From: Stutzerimonas sp. S1 | GTDB lineage: Bacteria > Pseudomonadota > Gammaproteobacteria > Pseudomonadales > Pseudomonadaceae | DNA: 64,000 nucleotides | NCBI RefSeq assembly: GCF_025966695.1 | Contig: NZ_JAOEIY010000004.1 | Coordinates: 315,706 to 379,705, forward strand | Direction of reading: 5' to 3' | Part shown: piece by piece, positions 20,009 to 28,978 of the stretch | Layout: every line of letters starts with the position of its first letter | How positions within the stretch are numbered: position 1 is the stretch's first letter | The notes under the pieces: model-generated | What the model saw: the letters and a program-made list of their open reading frames with translations, nothing else | Database searches by the model: none | What the model was told of the DNA's origin: nothing | Program-made: the position numbers and the translations under genes

Positions 20009-20721
20009 GTCTTGGCGAAAACCGCGAGCGCGCGATGCGCTGCATTATCCAGATCAGCCAGCCGGTGATGCTTCGCGCCCAGATAATGTTCGGTAAACGC
20101 ATCCAGCCAAGCGTCCAGCGCTTGCGCCGCCTGCACGTCGCTAGCGAGTTCGAGACAAAGCGCCGCGACCTCGGCCGTACACAGATGCTCGCCGCGCGTC
20201 GAGCGCCGCAGACGATAGCGTGACAGCGCCTCCGGCCGCAGGCTCAGCACTGGCAGGGCATCCAGATAGGGACTCTTGCGAAACATCTTGCGCGCCTCGG
20301 TCCACGTCGCATCGAGCAGAATGAACAACGGGCGCTTGCCCGGCGCTGTCTCGACGCGCTCTACGACTCGCGACGGCGCCGCGTACTCTCCAGGAAAGAC
20401 CACGAACGGCTGCCATTGCGGATCGGCGAGCAGTTCGAGAAGCCGCAGGTCGACACCGGTCCGCTGCCAGGTGAACGCATAGGTATCGGTCACCACGTCG
20501 GCAATCAGCCAGCCGGTATTGCTCGGCTTCAGCGGCTCGATATCGTGCATCAGTAGGCACACTCCGCAGTGCGACGGCACTCTGGGCTGCCAGCGGCACA
20601 GGCAATGGCTGATGGCTACCCGGCAGCGAGGACAACGTTCCGAGCGTGAGCCCCGGGCGACGAACGGCTTTAGACTCCGCGCTAGGCGTTCGTCGCGCAG
20701 ACGGGCTACGGCGTGAGGCAT
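20005..20721 (-). CDS. tapT: DTW-domain protein, probable tRNA-uridine aminocarboxypropyltransferase
   Basis: This 238-residue protein has the DTW signature in LFILLDATWTEARKMFRKSP and an N-terminal zinc-type motif CPRCRVAISHCLC. TapT (formerly YfiP) makes acp3U47 in tRNA using SAM. The ATG at 20721 leads into ARLRDERLARSLKPF; an in-frame ATG 17 codons upstream looks unrelated. The long upstream region overlaps nothing. The assignment as TapT rather than another DTWD paralogue is likely but not certain. Confidence 0.8.
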   Translation of the reverse strand: MPHAVARLRDERLARSLKPFVARGSRSERCPRCRVAISHCLCRWQPRVPSHCGVCLLMHDIEPLKPSNTGWLIADVVTDTYAFTWQRTGVDLRLLELLADPQWQPFVVFPGEYAAPSRVVERVETAPGKRPLFILLDATWTEARKMFRKSPYLDALPVLSLRPEALSRYRLRRSTRGEHLCTAEVAALCLELASDVQAAQALDAWLDAFTEHYLGAKHHRLADLDNAAHRALAVFAKT

Positions 20722-20846
20722 GAAACGGCTCAGCAAGAGGACAAAGGGGCGGCAGTTTAACAGCGCACCCACGGTGCTGCGACGCCCGACGACTGAACCG
20801 CACCGTCCGCTGCCGGTCGAACGAGCGCAGTCACAAGGAGATCGCT

Positions 20847-21245
20847 ATGCACCGTCTGACACCCCTGCTGTTACTCAGCCTCGCGCTGCCCACTGCTCAT
20901 GCCGCATCGCTGCAGGACCCGCAACTGGACCAACTCCTCAATCAGGTCGCACAGCAAAGCAGCGTTGGCACCCCGCGCGCCATCAACGAAGACATCCTCG
21001 ATCAGGGCTACACCGTCGACAATAACGAGCTGGTCAATCATCTCAGCGTACAACCCCGGCACGCCGCGCAGATGCGCGACAATCCTGCTCAGGTGCGCAG
21101 CCAGTTGCAAACGAGCGTCTGCGGCAACCAGGGCCTGCGTACCCTGCTGAGCAAGGGGGCTGTGCTGCGATATGAGTTCAGCGAGTACAAGAGCAACAAG
21201 CCGATCACGACCGAGCGTTACAACGCGGCCGACTGCGGGATCTGA
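20847..21245 (+). CDS. Secreted PA3611-type protein (quorum-sensing-regulated virulence factor family)
   Basis: This 132-residue protein has a cleavable signal peptide (cleavage after AHA, residues 18-20) and a small alpha/beta domain with two cysteines (SVCGNQGL and AADCGI) that probably form a disulfide. The pattern NQVAQQSSVGTPRAINEDIL and KGAVLRYEFSEYKSNKPI matches the P. aeruginosa protein PA3611. A good ribosome site (AAGGAGA) precedes the ATG. The same neighbourhood of phosphoketolase, MBL protein and recX-recA exists in P. aeruginosa. Molecular function is unknown. Confidence 0.8.
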   Translation: MHRLTPLLLLSLALPTAHAASLQDPQLDQLLNQVAQQSSVGTPRAINEDILDQGYTVDNNELVNHLSVQPRHAAQMRDNPAQVRSQLQTSVCGNQGLRTLLSKGAVLRYEFSEYKSNKPITTERYNAADCGI

Positions 21246-21300
21246 GACGGGGTGGGCGCGACGGAAGCGAACCCATCACTTCCGTTGCCCCGACCGCTAG

Positions 21301-23706
21301 TCAGCGCAAGACGTCGGGGTCGCCCTTGCCCGCCACCGCAGCCGCTTCCTCGCGGGTGAGCAACGCCGTGCGCGGGACGCTGCGCAGCCGTGCACAGGCG
21401 GCCAAGACATTCGCCCAACAGGCCCGATTGGCGAATTGCATACCGACCTCGTCCAGCGTACCGCCGCGATTGCGATACCCCAGCACCGAACTCTTGCGAG
21501 CGTCCGGCAGAATCGGCCACAGGTGTCCGCGGGCCACTTCCGGACGCATGTGCGTCAGCAGCACGCGCATTTCCATGCTATCGGGGAACAGACGTACCGC
21601 CAGCCCATCGGCGCCGTGCGCCTCAACTTCCCAATGATCACGCGGCGCGCGGAAACGCCCGGGCTCCTGCAAATACACCAGCCGATAGGCACAATCGGCC
21701 TGCTTGAGCCGCTCGGACGCGCGAAGCATCTGACCCAGCTGGTAGCTGCCGTTGGCGATCAGCAGCAATGGCTCCTCACCGCGGTACTCGTCGACGACGA
21801 TGGCGCCGTCACGTGCCAGCTGTTCTGCCTGGACCTGATCGAAATAACGCGGGCGCTCACGTTTGGGCATCACCATGCAGGCGAGTTCGCCACGCGCCTG
21901 GTAGATGCCAGGTAGCAGCGCCAGCGCACTGTTGTGGTCCGCCGGAAATAGCACGCGCACCATGTCGCTCATCTCGCCCAGCAGTGCCTCGCAGAACGTG
22001 GTGTCCTGATGCGACTGCTGGTTCTTGCCGTTCTCCCAGGTATGTGAGGTGGCGATCAGCGGCCAGCCGAGCCAGCCGGCCGGCCGGCCGACCTCCTTCT
22101 GCTGGCGCGCGAAAATAATGCTCTGGCGCACCGCACCGAGCATCTTCACGCAGAAGGCTTCGTAGCTGGCAACCAGATTCAATCCCCCCTGGTTGGCCAG
22201 GCAGGCCGAAACCACCGTCTCTTCGTTCAATGCGGTGATGATCTTGCCGTCGATCGCCTCAAGGTCGCTCTCCGGCTCGACGACGCGATGTTTGAGGGCC
22301 TTAAGCACCCCGCCCAGGCGATTGCTTGCCAGCTCATCGGGATTACCCACCCGCGGACGCAAGCCAGGGTTGGCCTGCGTCAGTTCGACGAAAAAGCGAT
22401 CCACCGCCGCCATTGGCGAGCAGGCGTCGTCGCGGTAGTGCAGCTTCGGCATGACCGGCGCCGGCGGGCGGCGAAGCGCCAGCACGTTATCGCGCTCCAG
22501 CGGACGCCCCTGGCGGTGCTGCGCAAACAACTCTGTGGCGGCGCTCAGTTGCGCCTCCGGCACGAACAGCAGCGCGACGTGCTGGTTGAACAACTCGCGC
22601 GACTCCGCATCCAGTCGAGGATTGCCTGGCAATGGCAGGTTGTGCGCGGCGTTGCTGCCGGCGCCATAGAAACCAAAGCCCTTGACGGTCTCGGCAATGC
22701 CGTACGGAATTGGCAGCGGGTAACGGAGAATGCCCCGATCCTTTTCCTCCACCCGTCGCCCGAGGCGCAGCTCCATTTCCCAGAGCGTCGCGACAAATGC
22801 CGCGGGGTCGCGCCCATCGAACGGCAGAGGATCGAAGCCACAATGGCTCAGATGCTGCCGGAAGCTCACCATTCCTTCGTCAGTACCCAGCAAGGTGCGT
22901 TGTTCGATGCGCCGGCCGTTGGCGATCATTATCGGCAGCGCCACACCACAATCCTCGGCACGCCACCAGCGTGGCATCCAGTCACTGCCACGCTGCTCCT
23001 CCGCCGCGCCGTCGGAAAGAAAGGCCACCAGCGTTTCACCCGGCAGCGGCATATGTGCGTATTGCAGTTCGGCGAAGCCGAGATAGCCCCCTTCGGAAAT
23101 GCCGCCAGCCGTATGCGGATTAACGTGACTACCCAGCGGCGCGAGTGGGCTGCCGTCGCTGGCCTGGCGATAGCCGTAAAAATCCTCCAGCAGGCGGTTG
23201 ATCCCGTTCTCACCTCCACCGTACGCCTGCGCCTGCTCCGCATGCAGATTACCGGTCAGCAGATTGAGCGCATCGATGGCCGCGACGCAGTGCCCCTGAC
23301 CCATCAGCCATGCGCGCGTGCTGCCGGTGAGGGCGTTGAGCGCCAGGTAACCGGCATAGGCCGGCACCATATTGAGCGCACCGCCGGTGTGACCTTCGGG
23401 GGTGCGCTTGAAATCGTCGGCATCGAGCGGCGAACCATCGAGATGGATGCGTCGCGCGTACGTCATGTGCACCACCAGCGACAAACCCGCACAGGTGACG
23501 CGATCAAGCGCATGCAGCATCCGGTAGACCGCGCCGAGGTCGGACTGGAGCCCAGCCTGGACCAACTGGTGAGCCAGACGGAACACCGCCGCCTGAGTTT
23601 CCAGCGTGTGTACGAGCGGACCGTAACCGGCGCGCCAGGCGGCGAACTCCGGCTGCGCATCGGCGTGCTGATCCAGCTCGACAAGGCTGGGCAGAAGCTG
23701 ACTCAT
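21301..23706 (-). CDS. xfp: Xylulose-5-phosphate/fructose-6-phosphate phosphoketolase
   Basis: This 801-residue TPP enzyme is full family length. Phosphoketolase splits xylulose 5-P or fructose 6-P with phosphate into acetyl-P plus an aldose phosphate. N-terminal motifs include GHTGGALNMVPAYAGYLALN and HCVAAIDALNLLTGN. The TPP region contains GGISEGGYLGFAELQYAHM with FLSDGAAEEQRGSDWMPR, and the C-terminal part ends with TLDEVGMQFANRACWANVL. It is monocistronic and divergent from the MBL gene. It may run an acetyl-P shunt with the acetate regulator ErdR nearby, which is inference. Confidence 0.93.
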   Translation of the reverse strand: MSQLLPSLVELDQHADAQPEFAAWRAGYGPLVHTLETQAAVFRLAHQLVQAGLQSDLGAVYRMLHALDRVTCAGLSLVVHMTYARRIHLDGSPLDADDFKRTPEGHTGGALNMVPAYAGYLALNALTGSTRAWLMGQGHCVAAIDALNLLTGNLHAEQAQAYGGGENGINRLLEDFYGYRQASDGSPLAPLGSHVNPHTAGGISEGGYLGFAELQYAHMPLPGETLVAFLSDGAAEEQRGSDWMPRWWRAEDCGVALPIMIANGRRIEQRTLLGTDEGMVSFRQHLSHCGFDPLPFDGRDPAAFVATLWEMELRLGRRVEEKDRGILRYPLPIPYGIAETVKGFGFYGAGSNAAHNLPLPGNPRLDAESRELFNQHVALLFVPEAQLSAATELFAQHRQGRPLERDNVLALRRPPAPVMPKLHYRDDACSPMAAVDRFFVELTQANPGLRPRVGNPDELASNRLGGVLKALKHRVVEPESDLEAIDGKIITALNEETVVSACLANQGGLNLVASYEAFCVKMLGAVRQSIIFARQQKEVGRPAGWLGWPLIATSHTWENGKNQQSHQDTTFCEALLGEMSDMVRVLFPADHNSALALLPGIYQARGELACMVMPKRERPRYFDQVQAEQLARDGAIVVDEYRGEEPLLLIANGSYQLGQMLRASERLKQADCAYRLVYLQEPGRFRAPRDHWEVEAHGADGLAVRLFPDSMEMRVLLTHMRPEVARGHLWPILPDARKSSVLGYRNRGGTLDEVGMQFANRACWANVLAACARLRSVPRTALLTREEAAAVAGKGDPDVLR

Positions 23707-23836
23707 GGGATTACTCCGTCAAAAGCGGGTTGTGCGATAGTCTAGGCAGCGCTGGCTCCACTATCTCTGACATGTATCAAGACCCACCCGCAGTGGAGCG
23801 GGCACTTTGGGCACATCGTACAGACAGGAAGGCATT

Positions 23837-25246
23837 ATGGCTTTGCTCAGTTTTCTCGGCGCCATTCAGGAAGTTACCGGGTCCTGCTATCTGATAGAGA
23901 CCCATGCAGGGGCGCGAGTTCTCCTCGATTGCGGCATGCACCAGGGACGCCGCCAGGACGAAGATGACAATCGGGCGCCCTTCCCTTTCGATCCGACAGG
24001 CATAGATGCGGTCGTGCTGTCCCATGCCCACATCGACCACAGCGGCCTGTTGCCACGCCTGGTAGCCCAGGGCTACCGCGGTCGCATCCACTGCACGGAC
24101 GCAACCGCCGAACTGCTCGAACTCATGCTGCTGGATTCGGCCCAGATTCAGGAAAAGGATGCCGAATGGGAGAACAAGTGGCGCGCGCGCATCGGCAAAC
24201 CGATGATTCAGCCGCTGTATACGCGGCTGGACGCCGAACGCATGCTGTCGCAGCGGGAACCACACGAGTACGCCGAGGAGTTCGAAGTCGCACCGGGAGT
24301 GAGAATCACCTTCCACGACGCCGGGCACATCCTTGGCTCGGCGATCGTTCAAGCGGACGTCACCGATTTCGGCGAGACTCGCAAGCTGGTATTTTCCGGT
24401 GACCTCGGCAACACCTGCTCGCCGTTGATGTATCCGCCCACCACGCTCACCGAAGCCGACGTCGTACTGATGGAGTCGACCTACGGAGACCGCGACCACC
24501 GGGACCACGAAGCCACGCTTGAGGAGCTCTCCGACATTCTGCAACAGGCTCATCGCGACGGCGGCAACGTGCTGATGCCCTCGTTCGCCGTGGGGCGCAC
24601 CCAGGACCTGATCTATTATCTCGGTCGTTTCTACCGCGAGGGTCGCCTGCCGCAACAGGCGGTATTCCTCGACAGCCCGATGGCAATCGGCGCCAATGCG
24701 ATCTATGCACACTTCAAGGATCAACTGGATCTCAACGGCATCGCGCCGGCGGCAAGCATTGCAGGCAGCAAGCTCTACGCCGAGCGCTGGCTTCCCATTC
24801 TGAAGTCCACGCCGACTCCGGAAGAGTCCATGACGATCAACCGCTTCAAAAGCGGCGTGATCATCATCGCGGGCAGTGGCATGTGCACCGGCGGGCGCAT
24901 CCTCCATCACTTCAAGCACAACCTCTGGCGCGAGGAATGTCACGTGGTGATCCCCGGCTTCCAGGCCCGCGGTACGCTCGGACGCGCGATCGTCGATGGG
25001 GCCGGGAGCGTCAAGCTGCTGCACCAGCGCATCGCCGTGAACGCCAAGGTGCACACTCTGGGTGGCTTCTCCGCCCATGCCGGCCAGTCCCAGCTGATCG
25101 ACTGGGTCAGTCACTTCAAAAAACGCCCGGAGCTGTATCTGGTTCACGGTGAACTGGACAAGATGCAAGCCTTGCAGCAAGCGTTGCGTCAACGCCTGAA
25201 CTGGGAAGCCCGCATTCCGGAACCCGGCGACCAAATCGCGCTCTGA
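23837..25246 (+). CDS. Beta-CASP metallo-beta-lactamase-fold RNA nuclease-like protein
   Basis: This 469-residue protein has the metal motif SHAHIDHSG (HxHxDH, about residues 60-67), a further metal ligand in FHDAGHILGSA and an Asp in FSGDLGN. A beta-CASP insert follows (PSFAVGRTQDLIYYLGRFY), then the C-terminal RNA-specificity motif GGFSAHAGQSQLIDWV. This is the YSH1/CPSF73-like arrangement. The ATG at 23837 follows AGGAAGG-like bases. In the family such proteins process RNA; the target here is unknown. Confidence 0.88.
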   Translation: MALLSFLGAIQEVTGSCYLIETHAGARVLLDCGMHQGRRQDEDDNRAPFPFDPTGIDAVVLSHAHIDHSGLLPRLVAQGYRGRIHCTDATAELLELMLLDSAQIQEKDAEWENKWRARIGKPMIQPLYTRLDAERMLSQREPHEYAEEFEVAPGVRITFHDAGHILGSAIVQADVTDFGETRKLVFSGDLGNTCSPLMYPPTTLTEADVVLMESTYGDRDHRDHEATLEELSDILQQAHRDGGNVLMPSFAVGRTQDLIYYLGRFYREGRLPQQAVFLDSPMAIGANAIYAHFKDQLDLNGIAPAASIAGSKLYAERWLPILKSTPTPEESMTINRFKSGVIIIAGSGMCTGGRILHHFKHNLWREECHVVIPGFQARGTLGRAIVDGAGSVKLLHQRIAVNAKVHTLGGFSAHAGQSQLIDWVSHFKKRPELYLVHGELDKMQALQQALRQRLNWEARIPEPGDQIAL

Positions 25247-25373
25247 AAAGCGAAGGCGCCCCTCCGACATCGACCGCGCCGCCGTGCATGAGCACCGGTG
25301 GCGCTTCGCACTTTTAAGATCGAGTTGCACCGCTTATAGCCTGATCGCGCCATCCCATACATGGAGAAGTTGT

Positions 25374-26465
25374 ATGCCTTTCGAACCGGACGACTATCTT
25401 TCTCGGCACTTCAAAACCAGCGGCGTCGACCTGGCCAGCAAGATCGACGAACTCGTTGCCCTGGTCGTCCCGGAAACCAGCCCGAACCTGCCGCTGTACC
25501 GTGAAATGCTGGTCACCGTGATGCGCATGGCGCAGGCCGATCGCAGCCGCTGGGATGCCAAAATTCTTCTACAGACGATGCGCGAGATGGAGCACGCGTT
25601 TAGCCGCCTCGACCAGTTCAAGCGCCGCCGCAAGGTCACGGTATTCGGCTCGGCGCGCACGCCGATCGAACATCCGCTTTATGCGTTGGCTCGGCAGCTG
25701 GGGGAAACCCTCGCCCGCTACGATCTGATGGTCGTTACCGGCGCAGGTGGCGGCATCATGGCCGCCGCGCACGAAGGCGCAGGGCTGGACAACAGCCTGG
25801 GCCTGAACATCACCCTGCCCTTCGAGCAACACGCCAATCCCACCGTGAATGGCACCGACAATCTGCTGTCGTTCCACTTCTTCTTCGTACGCAAGCTGTT
25901 TTTTATCAAGGAGGCGGATGCGCTGGTGCTTTGTCCCGGGGGGTTCGGCACGCTGGACGAAGCCCTGGAGGTGCTGACGCTGATCCAGACCGGCAAGAGT
26001 CCGCTGGTCCCGGTGGTACTGCTGGACGAGCCTGGCGGTTCGTTCTGGAAGGACGCCCTGCAGTTCATGCGCCGTCAGCTGGAGGACAACCGCTATATCC
26101 TGCCCAGCGACATGCGTCTGGTGCGCCTGGTATATAGCGCCGAGGAAGCCGCCCAGGAAATCGCCACCTTCTACCGCAACTTTCACTCCAGTCGCTGGCT
26201 GAAGGATCGCTTCGTACTACGGATGAACCACCCGCTGAGCGACGCTGCGATGGCGCACATCAACGCCACGTTCGCCGATCTGTGCCTGAGCGGCGGATAT
26301 GAACAACAACCATGCTGCGAACTGGAACTCGACGAACCGGAACTGCAGCGTCTGCCGCGCCTGAGCTTCGCCTTCAACGGCCGCGACCATGGCCGTCTAC
26401 GCGAACTGACGGACTACATCAACGAGACGGCGAACTGGGCAACACCCCTGCCTAGCGAAGACTGA
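25374..26465 (+). CDS. LOG-family protein (TIGR00730-like nucleotide hydrolase)
   Basis: This 363-residue protein has a central Rossmann domain with GAGGGIMAAAHEGA (about residue 123) and the hallmark PGGFGTLDE (about 188), the LOG motif of cytokinin-activating or nucleotide-5'-monophosphate nucleosidases. A roughly 85-residue N-terminal helical extension and a 110-residue C-terminal extension make it longer than classical LOG (about 190). The ATG at 25374 has a good GGAGAAG site 6 nt upstream. The physiological substrate in Pseudomonas is unclear. Confidence 0.88.
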   Translation: MPFEPDDYLSRHFKTSGVDLASKIDELVALVVPETSPNLPLYREMLVTVMRMAQADRSRWDAKILLQTMREMEHAFSRLDQFKRRRKVTVFGSARTPIEHPLYALARQLGETLARYDLMVVTGAGGGIMAAAHEGAGLDNSLGLNITLPFEQHANPTVNGTDNLLSFHFFFVRKLFFIKEADALVLCPGGFGTLDEALEVLTLIQTGKSPLVPVVLLDEPGGSFWKDALQFMRRQLEDNRYILPSDMRLVRLVYSAEEAAQEIATFYRNFHSSRWLKDRFVLRMNHPLSDAAMAHINATFADLCLSGGYEQQPCCELELDEPELQRLPRLSFAFNGRDHGRLRELTDYINETANWATPLPSED

Positions 26466-26474
26466 CCAACCACG

Positions 26475-26499
26475 GGCACCGCGCGGTTCAGGCGGTGCC
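26475..26499. terminator. Candidate hairpin between convergent LOG and recX genes
   Basis: A perfect 8-bp stem (26475-26482 with 26492-26499) encloses a 9-nt loop, 10 bp after the LOG stop. There is no T tract on either side, so it may act as a weak terminator or mRNA 3' end stabiliser. Confidence 0.45.
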
Positions 26500-26567
26500 G
26501 CAGCCAAGGTCTGGCACATATCTTCCGACCTACCTGCCACAAACAGCCGAGCACCACTGGCACGAAG

Positions 26568-27029
26568 TCAGTCGCGCGCGCCGCGTAGCAATCGCCCAAT
26601 CAGATCCAGTGGATAACCACGGTAGCTGAGGAAGCGCCCCTGCTTGGCCCGCTCGCTGGCATCACCGGGCAGCTGTCCGGCGAACTTGCGTCGCCAGACC
26701 TCACGCAGCTGCTCGTTCCAATCGAAACCACTGTCGCGTATCGCCTGCTCGATCGCCTCGCGAGGCAACCCGCGCTGAGCCAGCTCCTCGCGGATGCGCA
26801 ACGGCCCGTAGCCGGCATTCGCCCGGCTTCGAACAAAGCTTTCGAGATAGCGGGATTCCGACAGCAAGCCCTCGGAGCTCAAGCGATCCAGGGCTTCCTC
26901 GATCAATTCGTCAGCGGCGCCGCGCTGGCGCAACTTGCGTGACAGCTCAACGCGCCCATGTTCACGGCGCGCCAGCAGGTCCATCGCCACGCGCCGCACG
27001 GCGGCGGGGTTATCGAGCACGACGGACAT
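26568..27029 (-). CDS. recX: RecX, regulator of RecA
   Basis: This 153-residue protein binds RecA filaments and inhibits their activity. Motifs of the helical repeats are seen, such as [37 protein letters not shown] and [14 protein letters not shown]. It ends in the usual RKFAGQ...[13 protein letters not shown] segment. It lies 5 bp after the recA stop and is surely co-transcribed with it, as in other pseudomonads. The last residues, GRLLRGARD, are family-typical. Confidence 0.95.
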   Translation of the reverse strand: MSVVLDNPAAVRRVAMDLLARREHGRVELSRKLRQRGAADELIEEALDRLSSEGLLSESRYLESFVRSRANAGYGPLRIREELAQRGLPREAIEQAIRDSGFDWNEQLREVWRRKFAGQLPGDASERAKQGRFLSYRGYPLDLIGRLLRGARD

Positions 27030-27034
27030 GTCGA

Positions 27035-28087
27035 TCAGAAGTCAGCGTCGACCAGATCTTCGCTAACCGCGGTGCCGGTAGCAGCCTTGCTACCGGCAGA
27101 AACTACCAGCAGCTTCTCGCGAATCTGCTGTTCGATCTCGCGGGCGATTTCAGGATTGTCTTCCAGATACTTCGCCGCATTGGCCTTGCCTTGGCCGATC
27201 TTGTTGCCTTTGTAGGCATACCAAGCACCGGATTTCTCAACCAGGCCCTGCTGTACACCGAGGTCGATGATCTCGCCGTTGCGGTAAATGCCCTTGCCAT
27301 AGAGGATCTGGAACTCGGCCTGACGGAACGGCGGCGCCACCTTGTTCTTCACCACCTTGACGCGGGTTTCGCTGCCGACCACCTCGTCGCCTTCCTTCAC
27401 CGCGCCGGTACGACGGATATCCAGACGCACCGAGGCGTAGAACTTCAGCGCGTTACCGCCGGTGGTGGTTTCCGGGCTGCCGAACATCACGCCGATCTTC
27501 ATGCGGATCTGGTTGATGAAGATGACCAGGCAGTTGGCGTTCTTGATGTTACCGGTGATCTTGCGCAGCGCCTGGGACATCAGGCGGGCCTGCAGGCCGA
27601 CGTGGGCATCGCCCATCTCGCCTTCGATCTCGGCCTTGGGCACCAGCGCGGCCACGGAGTCGACGATGATCACGTCGACCGCATTGGAACGCACCAGCAT
27701 GTCGGTGATTTCCAGGGCCTGTTCGCCGGTATCCGGCTGCGAAACCAGCAGGTCGTCGACGTTGACGCCCAGCTTGCCGGCGTAGTCCGGGTCCAGTGCG
27801 TGTTCGGCGTCGACGAAGGCGCAGGTGGCGCCCATCTTCTGCGCTTCGGCAATGACCGACAGCGTCAGAGTGGTCTTGCCCGACGATTCGGGACCATAAA
27901 TTTCGACGATACGCCCCTTCGGCAGGCCACCGATGCCCAGCGCGATATCCAGTCCCAGCGAGCCGGTCGAAATCGCCGGAATCGCCTGACGATCATGATC
28001 GCCCATACGCATCACCGCGCCCTTGCCGAACTGCTTTTCGATCTGGCCCAGAGCTGCGGCCAAGGCGCGCTTCTTGTTCTCGTCCAT
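27035..28087 (-). CDS. recA: Recombinase RecA
   Basis: This 350-residue protein catalyses homologous strand exchange and LexA autocleavage. Walker A is GPESSGKT (residues 65-72). The catalytic region includes [18 protein letters not shown] and the L2 region reads [19 protein letters not shown]. The C-terminus is acidic (LVDADF). The ATG at 28087 was chosen because [13 protein letters not shown] is the conserved N-terminus; an in-frame ATG 12 codons upstream adds a non-conserved stretch. A LexA box lies 42 bp upstream of the start. Confidence 0.99.
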   Translation of the reverse strand: MDENKKRALAAALGQIEKQFGKGAVMRMGDHDRQAIPAISTGSLGLDIALGIGGLPKGRIVEIYGPESSGKTTLTLSVIAEAQKMGATCAFVDAEHALDPDYAGKLGVNVDDLLVSQPDTGEQALEITDMLVRSNAVDVIIVDSVAALVPKAEIEGEMGDAHVGLQARLMSQALRKITGNIKNANCLVIFINQIRMKIGVMFGSPETTTGGNALKFYASVRLDIRRTGAVKEGDEVVGSETRVKVVKNKVAPPFRQAEFQILYGKGIYRNGEIIDLGVQQGLVEKSGAWYAYKGNKIGQGKANAAKYLEDNPEIAREIEQQIREKLLVVSAGSKAATGTAVSEDLVDADF

Positions 28088-28128
28088 TACCATCCTCACT
28101 TGATCAAGAGGGCCAGAGGCCACGACAA

Positions 28129-28144
28129 CTGTATAAGTAGACAG
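28129..28144 (-). promoter_or_regulatory. LexA (SOS) box of recA-recX
   Basis: CTGT-N8-ACAG with AT-rich centre matches the gammaproteobacterial consensus CTGT(AT)4ACAG at every fixed position. It lies 42 bp before the recA start and 28 bp after the pncC stop, so recA has its own SOS promoter. Confidence 0.9.
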
Positions 28145-28171
28145 TATTAGAGCATAGGGAAAATGCCTCGC

Positions 28172-28669
28172 CTAGCCCCGAAGCGGATTTTCTCCAGCCG
28201 CCAGGCGAATCAATCCGAGCAGCGCCGCCTCTACCGTCTGGGCCCGCACGGCCTGGCGATCACCGCTGAACCGGTAGCGTTGAGCGAACTGCCGATTCCC
28301 ATCCGCCCAGGCAATCCACACGGTACCCACCGGCTTTTCCAATGTTCCACCTCCGGGACCTGCAACGCCGCTGACCGCTACGGCAAACCGCGCACCGCTG
28401 GCGCGCTGGGCACCGGCTGCCATGGCCTCCACCACCTCACGGCTGACCGCGCCTACGCGCTCGAACAATTCGGCCGGCACCTGCAGTTGCCGGCTCTTCT
28501 GAGCGTTGGAATAGGTGACGAATCCCGCCTCGAACCAAGATGAACTCCCGGCAACCCGCGTAATGGCCTCCGCGATGCCGCCGCCAGTACAGGATTCGGC
28601 AGTCGTCACCTGCGCACCTAGCAGCCGCAGCCCGTCGCCCAGACGCGTCGCCAGTTCAGTCAGATCCAT
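28172..28669 (-). CDS. pncC: CinA-family nicotinamide-nucleotide amidohydrolase PncC
   Basis: This 165-residue protein corresponds to the C-terminal CinA domain as a free enzyme. It deamidates nicotinamide mononucleotide to nicotinate mononucleotide. Motifs visible are TAESCTGGGIAEAIT (residues about 22-36) and VSGVAGPGGGTLEKPVGTVW near 98-117. The position between mutS (divergent) and recA is the standard Pseudomonas order. Coding density is normal. Confidence 0.93.
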   Translation of the reverse strand: MDLTELATRLGDGLRLLGAQVTTAESCTGGGIAEAITRVAGSSSWFEAGFVTYSNAQKSRQLQVPAELFERVGAVSREVVEAMAAGAQRASGARFAVAVSGVAGPGGGTLEKPVGTVWIAWADGNRQFAQRYRFSGDRQAVRAQTVEAALLGLIRLAAGENPLRG

Positions 28670-28978
28670 CAGCTTTCCCCGCAGCAGTAGAAGGAAATGG
28701 CTACCCTACACCAGCTGCGTGTTGCGATTCAGCCCGTCGCCAGCCGATTTCCGTCGCATGGTGGGCAACTCAACCGTAACGTCCGGCAGTGCCTGTGATG
28801 ACCACGCAGCCCAGGGTCGCCGTAAGTCCCCATGACCGGTGCCTGCAGCACGCCGACCGCCCGTGCTAACCTTGCCGGCTTTTCAGGTCGCGGTTCCAGC
28901 CTGCGCACCGACATGGTGTTCTGCGTCCGGCAGGGCAGCGTCGACCTCATCCTCAACGAGCCACGCCTCAATCAGCTG
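28670..28978. other. Intergenic region between divergent pncC and mutS
   Basis: This 309-bp spacer contains the promoters of both genes. The mutS frame stays open here back to an ATG at 28832, but those 49 extra codons lack MutS similarity. No terminator, repeat or further gene was seen. Confidence 0.6.

Noticed and set aside
21258..21290. Hairpin between the PA3611-like gene and xfp as a terminator
   Set aside because: A 7-bp stem is present but there is no T tract on either strand.
23777..25330. Long minus-strand open frame of 517 codons opposite the beta-CASP gene
   Set aside because: This is an antisense shadow; the plus strand has the HxHxDH metal motif and family layout.
28832..28978. 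N-terminal extension of mutS to an earlier ATG
   Set aside because: The 49 extra residues have no MutS similarity, and the family N-terminus begins shortly after the ATG at 28979.
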